A model generated the notes under the pieces. It was not told the DNA's origin. It did not search any database and saw only the letters and a program-made list of their open reading frames with translations. Both the position numbers and the translations under genes were made by a program. From Peptoniphilus phoceensis (GTDB lineage: Bacteria; Bacillota; Clostridia; Tissierellales; Peptoniphilaceae), in contig NZ_LN999806.1 in assembly GCF_001517665.2 (NCBI RefSeq), positions 116,851 through 180,850 on the forward strand: DNA of 64,000 nucleotides, in the 5' to 3' direction. Each line of letters opens with the position of its first letter. Position 1 is the first letter of the stretch. This document shows positions 44,945-54,771 of the stretch, in pieces.

Positions 44945-47446
44945 TCAATTTTGACGCAATCTCTCAATAATAGTTTTTTTGAGATCTATATTAAAAATAA
45001 TTATAGGTACTGTTAAACATAATATTAAAGTAATTATTCCAACTATCAATAGATGATAAATTGGGTAGCTAAAAACTGAATAGTATGCTATTTTCTTAAA
45101 ACTCATATAGATAGGTATATATATCCCTGTTCCAATTGTTCCAAGCAATAAAAACGAGATAATCCAGTAATACCAACCTTCATATAGTAAAACAGTTTTT
45201 ATTTGTTTTTTTGACATACCAATGCTTTCAAGAGTAGCAAATTCTTGCTTACGTGTATCTACACTCACAACCATTGTATTTATAAAATTCATAATCCCAA
45301 TTATCAAGAACACAATAGCTGTTCCAGTTGCCAAAACTCGTGAAGTGAATAAATATTGTTCAATTTCTTTATACTTTTCATATCTGGATTGAATATTAAC
45401 TTGAGATGAAGATATGATTTTTTGTAGTTTATCATCAATTTGCTTATTATCAACTCCTTCGTCTATATCAAATGCTATCCTAAATATTTTTGTATTAGGA
45501 AAAAATTTTTTTAGTGCCTGCTGGCTAATATATAAATTTGGGGCAGTTCCTCTTTCAATCCCCCTTCCACTTTGAAAATCTGCATCCAAAAATCCATTAG
45601 CAACAGTTAGAGTATGCTTTTTATCATCTTCTCCAACTATAGTTATTGATTCCCCTTGAGAGATTAGTGGATTGCCATTATTATCTGTCATAGAAGATAA
45701 TAAAACAATTTCACCATTTTCAAATGCTTTTAGATCAATTGGGTTCTTAAGTGTTTCATTAAGCTCTTTAACATATTTCTCATCAATGCCATAAACGCCA
45801 CTGAAAAAATTATCAGTATATTTCTTTACATTTTTTGGATCTGAAAAGTCAAGTCCAGATACACTATCTAAAGATTCAATATATTTTCCAAAAACCTTTT
45901 GGTCATATATAACAGGAATTTTTATTTTTGAAGATGCATATGTCAATCTGACATTTTTAACACCCTTAATTTCTTTTATTTTTTCTGCCATTTCAGATGT
46001 TAGTAGCTCACTCTCTTCATGAATACTGTAGGTCAATGCATAATCACTTTCTCCCCATTCACTTACAAAGTTTTTAGGATTTAAGCTTGATAAAAGTCCA
46101 GTGGATATTAGAAACATTGTCAAACCTAAAAACAATGATCCAAAAGTAAGCATTGCACTTTTAGGATTCCTAAAAATATTTCTAAATGCCATTCTAGATA
46201 ATTTTATTTGATGACTCCTTCTTTTATCAGGTGTCTTTATAGTCTTGTCTATATATCGAGACGCAGTTATAGGAGACACTTTCCCAGCAACTCTAGCTGG
46301 TTTCATACTTCCAATTATTGCAGTTAACAACGCAAATATTCCAGCTCCAATAAATATAATAGGAGAAAAAGAGATTTTTGTTCCTAATTCAGCATTGCTA
46401 GAAGACAGCATCCTCATAGCAAATGGAACTACAAATAGCGAAACAAAACATCCTAATAAAAGACCTATGGGGATACCAATACTGGACAATCTTAATATTT
46501 GCCATTTTACAACCTTTTTTATTTGTTTTTTAGTAAAGCCAATTGTTTTAAGTTGTCCATAAAATCTTGTATCCCTTGAAATTGAAATATAGAGTATATT
46601 GTATATTAATAAATATCCACTTACCATTATGATAAATATTAAAGCAACACAGGAAAGAACTATAGAAAAATTATCTCCTTGTTTTGATGGTACAATTTGA
46701 AAAGATTGTTTTTCTGAAAAATCAATTTCAGATTTTAATTTTTCAAGAGAATGCTCAGCTTTCTCGTCTCCATTAAAAGTAATCATTGCACTAGTTCTAT
46801 CTTCAAAAGGTAGGTCAATTTTGTCAGCGAAAATTTTTGATACATATACTGAACCACGTTTCCCCACACGAGTAGTTGTATAATCATTATAATAGCCTGA
46901 AAGTATAAAATCTTTATTAAAAACTTTATTAATTTTTGATATCCTATATGGTAAGGTAATCTTCATTCCTATCTTAGGATTATTAATTCCCAATTCATTT
47001 AATGCCCAAATAGGACACATAACCTCATTCTCTTCCTCTGGATATGAACCAGTAATATTGGAAACTGTGGGTTTTCTATGTTTCTCCCATTCTTCTTTAT
47101 CTATATACGTAAGTCCAAGTTTTATATCTTTATTTTCTGTCGCATCAATATTTCCTAATCTCTGACTAATTCCCATTATAGATATCAATCCTGAACTATT
47201 TAATTCTTCTTCTTGTGTTTTTGTAATATTGGTTATAGCTGCATCTGCAGTTGTCCCCATATATCTAATTTGTTGCTTCTTTAATGTTTCAAAATAACTA
47301 AATCCCAAACTGAATATAGAAGTAATCATAAAAGTTGTCAGCATCAAAGCTAATACTACAAATAAATTCCTCTTCTTATTAGCATTGTAACTTTTTTTAG
47401 CTAGAAGTTTAATATAAGAATTATTATCAGAAAAAAAGTTTTTCAT
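44945..47446 (-). CDS. FtsX-like ABC permease with two FtsX units
   Basis: This 833-residue protein has eight hydrophobic segments in two groups of four, each with a large extracytoplasmic domain after its first segment; typical phrases are TIGFTKKQIKKVVKWQ and ESIGMSKKQIKTVLLYEG. Such permeases, with a MacB/LolD-like ATPase, act as mechanotransmitters or export or resistance pumps. The ATG at 47446 is 8 bases behind AAGGAG; the frame's TTG at 47452 is too close. Coupled to the ATPase gene 12 bases upstream. Confidence 0.9.
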   Translation of the reverse strand: MKNFFSDNNSYIKLLAKKSYNANKKRNLFVVLALMLTTFMITSIFSLGFSYFETLKKQQIRYMGTTADAAITNITKTQEEELNSSGLISIMGISQRLGNIDATENKDIKLGLTYIDKEEWEKHRKPTVSNITGSYPEEENEVMCPIWALNELGINNPKIGMKITLPYRISKINKVFNKDFILSGYYNDYTTTRVGKRGSVYVSKIFADKIDLPFEDRTSAMITFNGDEKAEHSLEKLKSEIDFSEKQSFQIVPSKQGDNFSIVLSCVALIFIIMVSGYLLIYNILYISISRDTRFYGQLKTIGFTKKQIKKVVKWQILRLSSIGIPIGLLLGCFVSLFVVPFAMRMLSSSNAELGTKISFSPIIFIGAGIFALLTAIIGSMKPARVAGKVSPITASRYIDKTIKTPDKRRSHQIKLSRMAFRNIFRNPKSAMLTFGSLFLGLTMFLISTGLLSSLNPKNFVSEWGESDYALTYSIHEESELLTSEMAEKIKEIKGVKNVRLTYASSKIKIPVIYDQKVFGKYIESLDSVSGLDFSDPKNVKKYTDNFFSGVYGIDEKYVKELNETLKNPIDLKAFENGEIVLLSSMTDNNGNPLISQGESITIVGEDDKKHTLTVANGFLDADFQSGRGIERGTAPNLYISQQALKKFFPNTKIFRIAFDIDEGVDNKQIDDKLQKIISSSQVNIQSRYEKYKEIEQYLFTSRVLATGTAIVFLIIGIMNFINTMVVSVDTRKQEFATLESIGMSKKQIKTVLLYEGWYYWIISFLLLGTIGTGIYIPIYMSFKKIAYYSVFSYPIYHLLIVGIITLILCLTVPIIIFNIDLKKTIIERLRQN

Positions 47447-47458
47447 ATACAATTCTCC

Positions 47459-48124
47459 TTAACTAGAAATTTTTCCATCTTCAATACGAATAGTTCGATC
47501 CGCTAGCTCTGAAATATCCATATCATGTGTAATCATAACTATAGTTTGATGAAATTTTCTACTCGATAGTTTTAAAAGTTCTAAAAAATCATTACTAGTC
47601 TTGCTATCAAGATTTCCAGTAGGTTCATCCGCCAAGATAATTTTAGGATTTGTTACAAGAGCTCTAGCTATTGCAACTCTTTGTTGCTGACCTCCTGAAA
47701 GGTTATTTGGCATATTTTGAAGTTTGTTTTTTAAACCTAGCATTTCTATTACTTCGTCCATAAAATTACTATCTACTGCTTTTCCATCTAATTCTACTGG
47801 TAAAACAATATTTTCATATACATTTAGAACCGGAACAAGATTATAATTTTGAAAGATAAATCCAATATTCTTTCTGCGAAAAATAGTCAACTCTTCATCT
47901 TTTAGTGTAGAAAGGTCTTTTCCATCTACCAGTACTTTTCCAGAAGTTGGTTTGTCTAAACCACCCATCATATTCAAAAAAGTGGATTTTCCACTTCCAG
48001 AAGTTCCAATAATAGCAACAAATTCACCTTCTCCTACTGAAAGAGAAATCCCATCTAATGCCTTTGTAATATTGGGTTCCTTTCCAAAATATTTTTTTAA
48101 ATTTATAGTTTCCAATATGCTCAT
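47459..48124 (-). CDS. ABC ATPase of the FtsX-type system
   Basis: This 221-residue ATPase has Walker A GTSGSGKST, FQNYNLVPVLNVYENIVLPV, signature NLSGGQQQRVAIARAL and Walker B ILADEPTGNLD, typical of the MacB/LolD/BceA class. It pairs with the permease at 44945. It has its own promoter (48196-48224) just after cluster B, so it may be an immunity module of the peptide clusters or independent. Confidence 0.93.
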   Translation of the reverse strand: MSILETINLKKYFGKEPNITKALDGISLSVGEGEFVAIIGTSGSGKSTFLNMMGGLDKPTSGKVLVDGKDLSTLKDEELTIFRRKNIGFIFQNYNLVPVLNVYENIVLPVELDGKAVDSNFMDEVIEMLGLKNKLQNMPNNLSGGQQQRVAIARALVTNPKIILADEPTGNLDSKTSNDFLELLKLSSRKFHQTIVMITHDMDISELADRTIRIEDGKISS

Positions 48125-48195
48125 ATTAAAATCTCTCCCTTCTAATATACAAACACTATAAATTAAATCTATTTAAAAGTTATTAATGACACATT

Positions 48196-48224
48196 ATTAT
48201 AAAATATTTATTTTCATATTCCAA
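48196..48224 (-). promoter_or_regulatory. Promoter of the ABC operon 48124-44945
   Basis: On the minus strand TTGGAA (48219-48224), 17 bases, TATAAT (48196-48201). It begins 12 bases after the stop codon of the last radical SAM gene of cluster B. Confidence 0.65.
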
Positions 48225-48235
48225 ATAGAATTAAA

Positions 48236-49459
48236 TCATCCCCAAACATATTTTTGTAACTTTTCTCTATATTTTATACATCTTTGTTTTCGTAAATAGG
48301 GATTAGTAAAAATATTAATATTTGTTGAATAACATTTAGAAGAACAAAAATAACGCACATCACAAAACTTACATGGTGAAATTTTATCAACAATACAAGT
48401 TTGTTGTATATGACTAATATTCTTTGAAATCATATCTAAATCATTATAATTTCCTAAAACTATATTGCTATCTTCAGTAGATGCACATAACGTTACAGCG
48501 CCACTTGCAGTAATAGAAATCATAGAAAATCCTGCATTACACATTGATAACATATTTATATGCTTTAAGATATTATCTTCTGCACCTTTATTGCTTTCCG
48601 AAATTAAAAAATCATAATTTTCTATAGCACGACCTTTAATAGCTAATATTCTAGTTATAGGTCTTACATTCATTTTTTTGCATAGTTTTTTAAATTTATC
48701 TATGTGAATACTATTATCACTTGTCAAAATCATAGACAATGTAATGTTATAAAAACTATTTAACTGTAATTGTTTTATAGAACCCATAACTTTGGTAAAA
48801 GTACCTTTTCCACGTATAAAATCTACGCTTTGCTTGTCATATCCATCTAAACTTATATTTATTTCATCGACACATTCTGTTAAAACACTTACTTTTTCTT
48901 CCGAGAATAATGTCGCATTAGTAATAATACTTATATTCCCATTAAAATTATTACGAATGTATTTCAATTTTTCATATATATCTTCAATACAAAAAATTTC
49001 CCCTCCTGTAAGCGTTAGCGAATTTATTTGCTTAGTATTTGCCCAATTTATTATGCTTTTTAAATGAGAATTAGATAAAAATTCATTTTCTTTACTCCCA
49101 TACATTCCAGAACAATGTTTGCACCTCAAATTGCATGCCGTTGTTAATTCTAATGACAAGTCCTTAATAAAAACTTCTCTTTTTTTAAATTCTTTATTTA
49201 CCAAAACCTTTATCTTTGCAAGAACCCTCAATAGTTTCGTATAATAAACTTTGTATTCTACTGATTCCAAACTATTCATCAATTTTTTATACCCATCAAC
49301 TATTCCTATATATGGCTTTATATAGTAATAATCTTCAACAGGTATTTTAATCCAAAGCCCACTTCTAAGTATATCTCCTATAACAATATAGTCATTCTTA
49401 ATAATGATCCTCGTATAGTCAGAAAATGCTACGTCATCAAGTCGAATTTTATCATCCAT
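48236..49459 (-). CDS. Radical SAM/SPASM peptide-modifying enzyme (cluster B, last gene)
   Basis: The protein has 407 residues. Residues 1-105 form a small N-terminal domain with SGLWIKIPVEDYYYIKPYIG, resembling a PqqD-like leader-binding (RRE) unit. The radical SAM motif TACNLRCKHC is at about 110-119. The SPASM region (about 300-400) has LCASTEDS and CKFCDVRYFCSSKC. It is a paralogue of the gene at 50695, sharing ISLDGYD..SV..IRG. It probably forms thioether or other crosslinks in the 54-residue precursor. Its ATG overlaps the S8 gene end by 8 bases. Confidence 0.9.
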   Translation of the reverse strand: MDDKIRLDDVAFSDYTRIIIKNDYIVIGDILRSGLWIKIPVEDYYYIKPYIGIVDGYKKLMNSLESVEYKVYYTKLLRVLAKIKVLVNKEFKKREVFIKDLSLELTTACNLRCKHCSGMYGSKENEFLSNSHLKSIINWANTKQINSLTLTGGEIFCIEDIYEKLKYIRNNFNGNISIITNATLFSEEKVSVLTECVDEINISLDGYDKQSVDFIRGKGTFTKVMGSIKQLQLNSFYNITLSMILTSDNSIHIDKFKKLCKKMNVRPITRILAIKGRAIENYDFLISESNKGAEDNILKHINMLSMCNAGFSMISITASGAVTLCASTEDSNIVLGNYNDLDMISKNISHIQQTCIVDKISPCKFCDVRYFCSSKCYSTNINIFTNPYLRKQRCIKYREKLQKYVWG

Positions 49460-50393
49460 AACTATCCTCCTTTATACTCAATAATTTGTTTGTTAAATTT
49501 TCTATAAACATAATATCTGATAACCAAATTAAATTATTAATATAATTTAATTTGGTTATAGAATTGATAAGCTTAACTAACCTTGTGACATTTTCACTTG
49601 TAGCATTTTCGATAATCAATTTACCATCACTATTATACATATCTGTAATAATCGAATTGGATATCATTCTTTTATAAAGTGATTTATCAATTAAACAATC
49701 CCTTTTGATTTCTAACTGTTTAGGTGAGAGTCTTAAAATACTTGATGGTTGCAACTTTAGTAACACTTTGTAACTTTCTTCTAGATCATTTTTTGATTTA
49801 TTAATTTGATATAAATTTTTTATAAGGAATGGTGTCAAAAAACTATTTGCACCACTTAATTTATAAGTTCCATTTATCCACGGAACAACCCTTGGTATAT
49901 TATCTACAAAAAAAGCCGCAGGGTTTAATTTAAGTAGATCATTATTTACACGGTTATGATTTCTTCTTTGAATACTAAGTATATCTTTGTATTGTGCTAA
50001 ATAGTTGAACTTTCCACGATTAGAAGTGGTTGTTACAAGAATTATTTTCTTTCTGCAACATTCTAATAGAATACCTTCTAATTCCGAATCAACGGACATA
50101 TTCTCTATTCCTAAACTTAGATTTACTATATTAACATCCTTTTTAATAGATTCTTTTAATGCACCCTTAAGCGAACAAAGATTACCTTCCCTATTTTTGT
50201 CTAAAATTGCCATATTATAGATTTCTATATTAGTCCCAATCGAATCAATTAATGTTATAATGCATGTTCCATGTCCATTTTTATCTATAGGTGATAATTC
50301 GCTCGAAAAACTATTACTATAAACTATTGGATTTTGCAATTGTCTGTGAAAATCAAATCCACTATCTAACACAGCTATTTTTAATTTATTCAT
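49452..50393 (-). CDS. Cytoplasmic S8 (subtilisin-like) protease, probable leader peptidase
   Basis: This 313-residue protein has the catalytic Asp in IAVLDSGFD (residue 10), His in KNGHGTCI (about 41) and a Ser in LSGANSFLTP (about 183), where the usual GTSMA motif is replaced by GANSF. There is no signal peptide or propeptide, so it would act in the cytoplasm, most likely removing the leader of the precursor before or during export. Residues 210-313 are a helical tail of unknown function. It starts 71 bases after the precursor stop, beyond the hairpin at 50421. Confidence 0.85.
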   Translation of the reverse strand: MNKLKIAVLDSGFDFHRQLQNPIVYSNSFSSELSPIDKNGHGTCIITLIDSIGTNIEIYNMAILDKNREGNLCSLKGALKESIKKDVNIVNLSLGIENMSVDSELEGILLECCRKKIILVTTTSNRGKFNYLAQYKDILSIQRRNHNRVNNDLLKLNPAAFFVDNIPRVVPWINGTYKLSGANSFLTPFLIKNLYQINKSKNDLEESYKVLLKLQPSSILRLSPKQLEIKRDCLIDKSLYKRMISNSIITDMYNSDGKLIIENATSENVTRLVKLINSITKLNYINNLIWLSDIMFIENLTNKLLSIKEDSYG

Positions 50394-50420
50394 GAATTTA
50401 ATCCTGTTTAATAATACAAT

Positions 50421-50449
50421 AAAAGGGAGGATAATCCATCCTCCCTTTT
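50421..50449 (-). terminator. Hairpin after precursor B (attenuating terminator)
   Basis: AAAAGGGAGGAT (50421-50432) pairs perfectly with ATCCTCCCTTTT (50438-50449) around a 5-base loop, between the precursor and S8 genes. Read on the minus strand it ends in TTTTATTG, a weak T run. It would end most transcripts after the precursor and let some continue into the protease and the last radical SAM gene. Confidence 0.75.
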
Positions 50450-50464
50450 ATTGTTTTCCCAATT

Positions 50465-50629
50465 TTACCATAATGGACTTGTGTTATCTGTTGGTTTCCA
50501 TCCACAATTATATCCAGCTGTCTTTTCAAAGAATTCTTGACAATCATCGTCACAGCCATATCCTTTAATCTCGATGTCAAGTTCTTCAACCTTACAAGTA
50601 TCCTTAGTATTAGTGTTTTGTTCTTTCAT
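50465..50629 (-). CDS. RiPP precursor peptide B (54 residues, Cys-rich)
   Basis: The ORF at 50629 down to 50465 starts MKEQNTNTKDTCKVEELDIE and contains KGYGCDDDCQEFF, later AGYNCGWKP, and ends SPLW. Cysteines are at 12, 26, 30 and 42. GYGC (23-26) and GYNC (39-42) form a repeated GYxC motif 16 residues apart. The acidic N-terminus looks like a leader, and residues from about 24 like a core. AAGGAGG lies just upstream. It sits between two radical SAM genes and a protease, which supports it as the substrate of cluster B. Confidence 0.82.
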   Translation of the reverse strand: MKEQNTNTKDTCKVEELDIEIKGYGCDDDCQEFFEKTAGYNCGWKPTDNTSPLW

Positions 50630-50694
50630 AAATAAACCTCCTTAAAGATATTTTCAAAACATACTACGAATCTATGTAAAATAGCGACCAACTG

Positions 50695-51894
50695 CTATCT
50701 CACATCAACATTATCCCATACAATGGTAATTAATTTTTCATATAATTTTTTGCAACGTTCCATTCTATATTCTTTATTTAAGTATATCACATCATTTTGT
50801 GAAATACAAGGGGTAGAGCAAAAATATCTGACAGGACACGATGAACAATCTTCTATAGTGTCGATAATCGGAACTAATGAATCTAACATAAATTCGAACT
50901 TATTTTCTCTTACTAAAAACTTCCCAATGATATATTCGATTTCTCTCAATGCAGCACATGGAAACACTTCGCCATTTGTATTCACAAATAATGAAGAGTA
51001 ACTATGATGACATATAGACTTCATATTAGTTCCATTTAAAGAACTTAACTCGATTGACTCAGCGTTTTTATATTTGAAGTTCTCATTAGCTTTCCCCTTT
51101 AAATTTAGTTTACGAACCACTGGATGAACATTTAATCGTTTAGTTAGTTCATAAAAATGTGTTATTTTCTCTTGATCACCAGTATCTACACACGATAAGG
51201 AAATATCCTTAAAGTTATTTGAATGTAAATTATTAATTAGAGTAATAATTTTTTCAAAAACATATTGACCTCTAATAGAAGATACACTTACTTCATCATA
51301 TCCATCCAAACTTATATGTAATCGATTTACATTTTCTATAATAAATGGAATATCAGACTTATCTATCAATGTTCCATTTGTCATTATTTCTAGTGAACCA
51401 CTATAAAAAGAGCGAATACCTTCCAATATTTCAAATATATCAGTTCTACAAAAAGGCTCTCCACCAGTTAAAATTATACGCTGGACACCATTTTCTGAAC
51501 ACCATTTAGCCAAACCAATAACTGTACTAATGCACATCTCTTTATAATTATTTCCACCAAAGCTGTAAGAACAATGTTTACATTTTAGATTACATAGTGT
51601 TGTCAATTCAATAGTTACATTTTGAGGTCTAAGTAAATTCTTTTCTTCATCTTCAATTTTATTTTTTTCTATAAGAACATGAATTTCATATAATTTATCA
51701 AAGACTTTTCTAGTTACTTCATCAAGTGATTGGGAAGAATCCGTAAATTCTAATTTGTTAATACTGTCTATCAATACTGACTTTGGAATCTTTATCCAAC
51801 GCCCATCCACCGCTATATTACCAATAATACATAAATTTTTCCAATATAAAGTCTTTGCATATTTCGAAATTACTAAATTATCATAATTGATCAT
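50695..51894 (-). CDS. Radical SAM/SPASM enzyme with N-terminal RRE-like domain (cluster B)
   Basis: In this 399-residue protein residues 1-85 include VDGRWIKIPKSVLIDSINKL, matching the GxWIKIP region of the paralogue at 48236. Radical SAM motif TLCNLKCKHC is at about 97-106, and the SPASM region has CHHSYSSLFVNTNGEVFPC and CSSCPVRYFCSTPC. Likely modifies precursor B. It starts by ATGA overlap with the gene at 51891 and ends 65 bases before the precursor start. Confidence 0.9.
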   Translation of the reverse strand: MINYDNLVISKYAKTLYWKNLCIIGNIAVDGRWIKIPKSVLIDSINKLEFTDSSQSLDEVTRKVFDKLYEIHVLIEKNKIEDEEKNLLRPQNVTIELTTLCNLKCKHCSYSFGGNNYKEMCISTVIGLAKWCSENGVQRIILTGGEPFCRTDIFEILEGIRSFYSGSLEIMTNGTLIDKSDIPFIIENVNRLHISLDGYDEVSVSSIRGQYVFEKIITLINNLHSNNFKDISLSCVDTGDQEKITHFYELTKRLNVHPVVRKLNLKGKANENFKYKNAESIELSSLNGTNMKSICHHSYSSLFVNTNGEVFPCAALREIEYIIGKFLVRENKFEFMLDSLVPIIDTIEDCSSCPVRYFCSTPCISQNDVIYLNKEYRMERCKKLYEKLITIVWDNVDVR

Positions 51895-52901
51895 ACTCCT
51901 CTCTCCTTTATGCTATACAATATTTTTCTATATGAACAAAAAAAGTTATTAACTTTATCGAATTGACCTGAAAGCTTATAATTCCCATACAAACAACCGG
52001 AACTTTTACAACATTTGTAATACTTACATCCATCACAACCTTTTCTATGAATTTGTGTTCCATCTGTATAATTTAATGGGATTTCACAATTATCAAAAAT
52101 GTTTCCAATAATAAATTTAGGAGTACCTACAATATATGTACATGGATAAATGTCACCATTTCTATCTAAGCTAAACATACTATATCCGCCAGCACAACCC
52201 TTTCTACCAATAAATAAGTCATCGTCATCCAAATTAATACGTATATGTTGATTCTCATATTTAAATTTATAAATCAATCTAATTTGTTCCTCAAGTATTG
52301 GTATTTGATTATCATCCCAATTATCATCAAAGTAATCAGGTATGGCTTTTAATACTGTAAATCCTCGATTAATTAAGTACATCAAACTACTATATAATGA
52401 ATCAACGGTTTTAGAATTATAAGTCATGCGTGCAGATAATTTTAGACCATTATCCACAACCTTGGGTATTAGTTCATCAACAGTTCCCCATGAAGATTTT
52501 CCATTTTTATAATGTCTATTGGACTCATATACCGATTTATTTCCGTCTATACTTAAAGCACACTCTATGTCATTATCTTTAAACCAAGCAATGATCTCAT
52601 TTGTCATTAAAGTACCATTGGTCGTAATTGAGTAAAAAATCCTAATACCTGGTAATATTTCATTATCTAATTTTTTAATAAATTTATATATAAATGGATA
52701 TTTAAGTAAAGGTTCTCCACCAAAAAATTTAATAAATAATTTATTACTATTTGTCTTGTGGCATGTTGTATTAATGAAATCAATACATTTTTCAATATAC
52801 TCATACTCATTAATAAATATATCATCTCGTAAATTATCTTGTTCATAGCAATAATCACAATCCATATTGCAAGATCTTGTTACCCAAATACTTAATTTCA
52901 T
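51891..52901 (-). CDS. Radical SAM/SPASM enzyme without RRE domain (cluster B)
   Basis: The 336-residue protein has the radical SAM motif RSCNMDCDYC at residues 9-18 right at the N-terminus, FFGGEPLLKYP (about 60-70) and a SPASM end with GCDGCKYYKCCKSSGC. It lacks the N-terminal domain of its two neighbours and belongs to a different subgroup. It could install a second kind of modification, or use the leader-binding domain of a partner in trans. It begins 16 bases after the ABC exporter and overlaps the next gene by 4 bases. Confidence 0.88.
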   Translation of the reverse strand: MKLSIWVTRSCNMDCDYCYEQDNLRDDIFINEYEYIEKCIDFINTTCHKTNSNKLFIKFFGGEPLLKYPFIYKFIKKLDNEILPGIRIFYSITTNGTLMTNEIIAWFKDNDIECALSIDGNKSVYESNRHYKNGKSSWGTVDELIPKVVDNGLKLSARMTYNSKTVDSLYSSLMYLINRGFTVLKAIPDYFDDNWDDNQIPILEEQIRLIYKFKYENQHIRINLDDDDLFIGRKGCAGGYSMFSLDRNGDIYPCTYIVGTPKFIIGNIFDNCEIPLNYTDGTQIHRKGCDGCKYYKCCKSSGCLYGNYKLSGQFDKVNNFFCSYRKILYSIKERGV

Positions 52902-52917
52902 AGACTTATACCTCCAC

Positions 52918-54558
52918 TCATGATTTTTCAGTTAACTTTAAAATCTTCGTACATAAACGTAAAATCTCTGGTTTATGTGTTATTATAATAAGAGTCTTTC
53001 CCTTGAAATAGTTATTTATAAAATCAATCATAATCTCTTCACTGACAGAATCTAGAAAAGCTGTAGGTTCATCCAATATACAGATAGGTTTGTTCTCTAA
53101 ATACAATTTATATAAAGCTAATTTTTTTGCCTCTCCACCAGATATGTTTAACTTATTCTCTTTGATCTCAAATCCAGACTCTGTTATATTAATACCTGAG
53201 TTAGAAAAGTTCATTGAGTTTATATATTTTTGAAGTAAAATTGCATTTTGTTTATTATTTAAAAATTCATTGAATTCCTCAGTTAGTATGAAACTATCTT
53301 GAGTCATGACTCCTATTTGTGTTCGTAAATAATCAGTTTCTATATCATTTAAGTTTATACCATCTAGTTCAATTGAACCTTCAGTAACATCACATAACTT
53401 GGTTAAAAGTCTGCATATTGTTGTCTTTCCGCTTCCATTCTCTCCTACAATTCCAACTATATCTCCTGGGTTCAAATGCTCAGAAAAATTTTTAATAACA
53501 TAATCTTCACCGTTATATGAAAACGATACTTTTTTAAATTCGATTTTCCCTGTTAAAGGAAGTTGCGATTTATAAGAACCTTGAACAATTATGTTCTCAT
53601 TAGAAACCAAATCGTATATGTTTTCAAGAATCGGAGAAAAATTTCTAATTTTGACAAAGAGATTCCCAAGAGTTACAATCGGAGAATATAATCGTTGGAC
53701 ATATATTGTCATACTGAAAAGCAAACCAACAGAAAGTAAGCCATCAGAAACATCTAAAGCGCCAATAAATAATACTAAAATAATAGCTAGTATATTAAAA
53801 GATGTCCCAGTAACACTTACCATACTTAAAATTTTTGTAAGTCGTAACCCTCTCAATGATAATATATTACACTTATTAGAATATGTTTTTTTTATATAGC
53901 TTACTTTACCAGTCATCTGTAAAGACATCATATTATTAATGGTTTCAGTACTATATGAGTTGAAATCCCCTATTATTTCTCTAAAGATTCTCATTTCTTC
54001 TTTACTTTTATTGGAAATCAATTTCTGAATTATAGCAAAAATTACAGCTAAAGCAATAACAAATACACCTATTTTTATATTTAATATTATTATATATGAA
54101 GCTATTCCTATCGCCAAAATCAAGTTTACAATTAACTCACTTATATTTGAAGTCAAAAGTTCCTGTAATTTATCTAAATCACTATCAAGAATAGTTAAAA
54201 TATCACCGACTTTATGTTTGTTCCAAAAAAAAATGTTCACATTACATAATTTTTCATATATTTTTTTTCTTGTATCTAAAACAATTTTATTTCCAAATCT
54301 GAAAAAAAATACTCTCTGATAGTAATAAAAAATTACCATGATAACACCACATAACAACATTTCTAAAGAATATTTTAAAATAGCATGAAAATCGTTTTTA
54401 GCAATACCAATATCAACAATTTTACTTAAAAAACTCGGGAAAATAATAGAAGAAGCAGTATACGTTATAAGACAAAAAAAACATAATAATTGATTATATA
54501 AGTACTCCTTTTTATCTATATTTACAATTTTTGATATTTTTTTTATAAAAGTTCTCAA
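52918..54558 (-). CDS. ABC exporter of cluster B (fused membrane and ATPase domains)
   Basis: The product has 546 residues. Six membrane segments (residues about 15-295) are followed by an ATPase with GIVGENGSGKTTICR, signature NISGGEAKKLALYK and CILDEPTAFLD. No C39 leader-peptidase domain is present, consistent with the separate S8 protease doing the cleavage. It likely exports the mature peptide. The TTG at 54558 is 7 bases after AAGGAGG; the upstream ATG (54582) would put the ribosome site inside the gene. Confidence 0.88.
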   Translation of the reverse strand: MRTFIKKISKIVNIDKKEYLYNQLLCFFCLITYTASSIIFPSFLSKIVDIGIAKNDFHAILKYSLEMLLCGVIMVIFYYYQRVFFFRFGNKIVLDTRKKIYEKLCNVNIFFWNKHKVGDILTILDSDLDKLQELLTSNISELIVNLILAIGIASYIIILNIKIGVFVIALAVIFAIIQKLISNKSKEEMRIFREIIGDFNSYSTETINNMMSLQMTGKVSYIKKTYSNKCNILSLRGLRLTKILSMVSVTGTSFNILAIILVLFIGALDVSDGLLSVGLLFSMTIYVQRLYSPIVTLGNLFVKIRNFSPILENIYDLVSNENIIVQGSYKSQLPLTGKIEFKKVSFSYNGEDYVIKNFSEHLNPGDIVGIVGENGSGKTTICRLLTKLCDVTEGSIELDGINLNDIETDYLRTQIGVMTQDSFILTEEFNEFLNNKQNAILLQKYINSMNFSNSGINITESGFEIKENKLNISGGEAKKLALYKLYLENKPICILDEPTAFLDSVSEEIMIDFINNYFKGKTLIIITHKPEILRLCTKILKLTEKS

Positions 54559-54771
54559 ATAAATACCCTCCTTACAAAACATATTTACATATAGAGCCTA
54601 TATCCACCAAAACTTAATAAATCAAATTTAATTTTTCAAATCTTTAACATAGCTTTAAACATACTTTGTTACTATTAGTTTATCACTTTTCCCCGTAAAC
54701 ATGCAAATATTAATTTCTATTGTAAATTAAAAAGATACGACTTTTAGTAATAATATTATAAATTATGTAAC

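Noticed and set aside
50465..50629. Precursor B as a streptide-like (KxxxW) peptide
   Set aside because: The Lys and Trp residues are not in KxxxW spacing; Cys-centred chemistry fits better.
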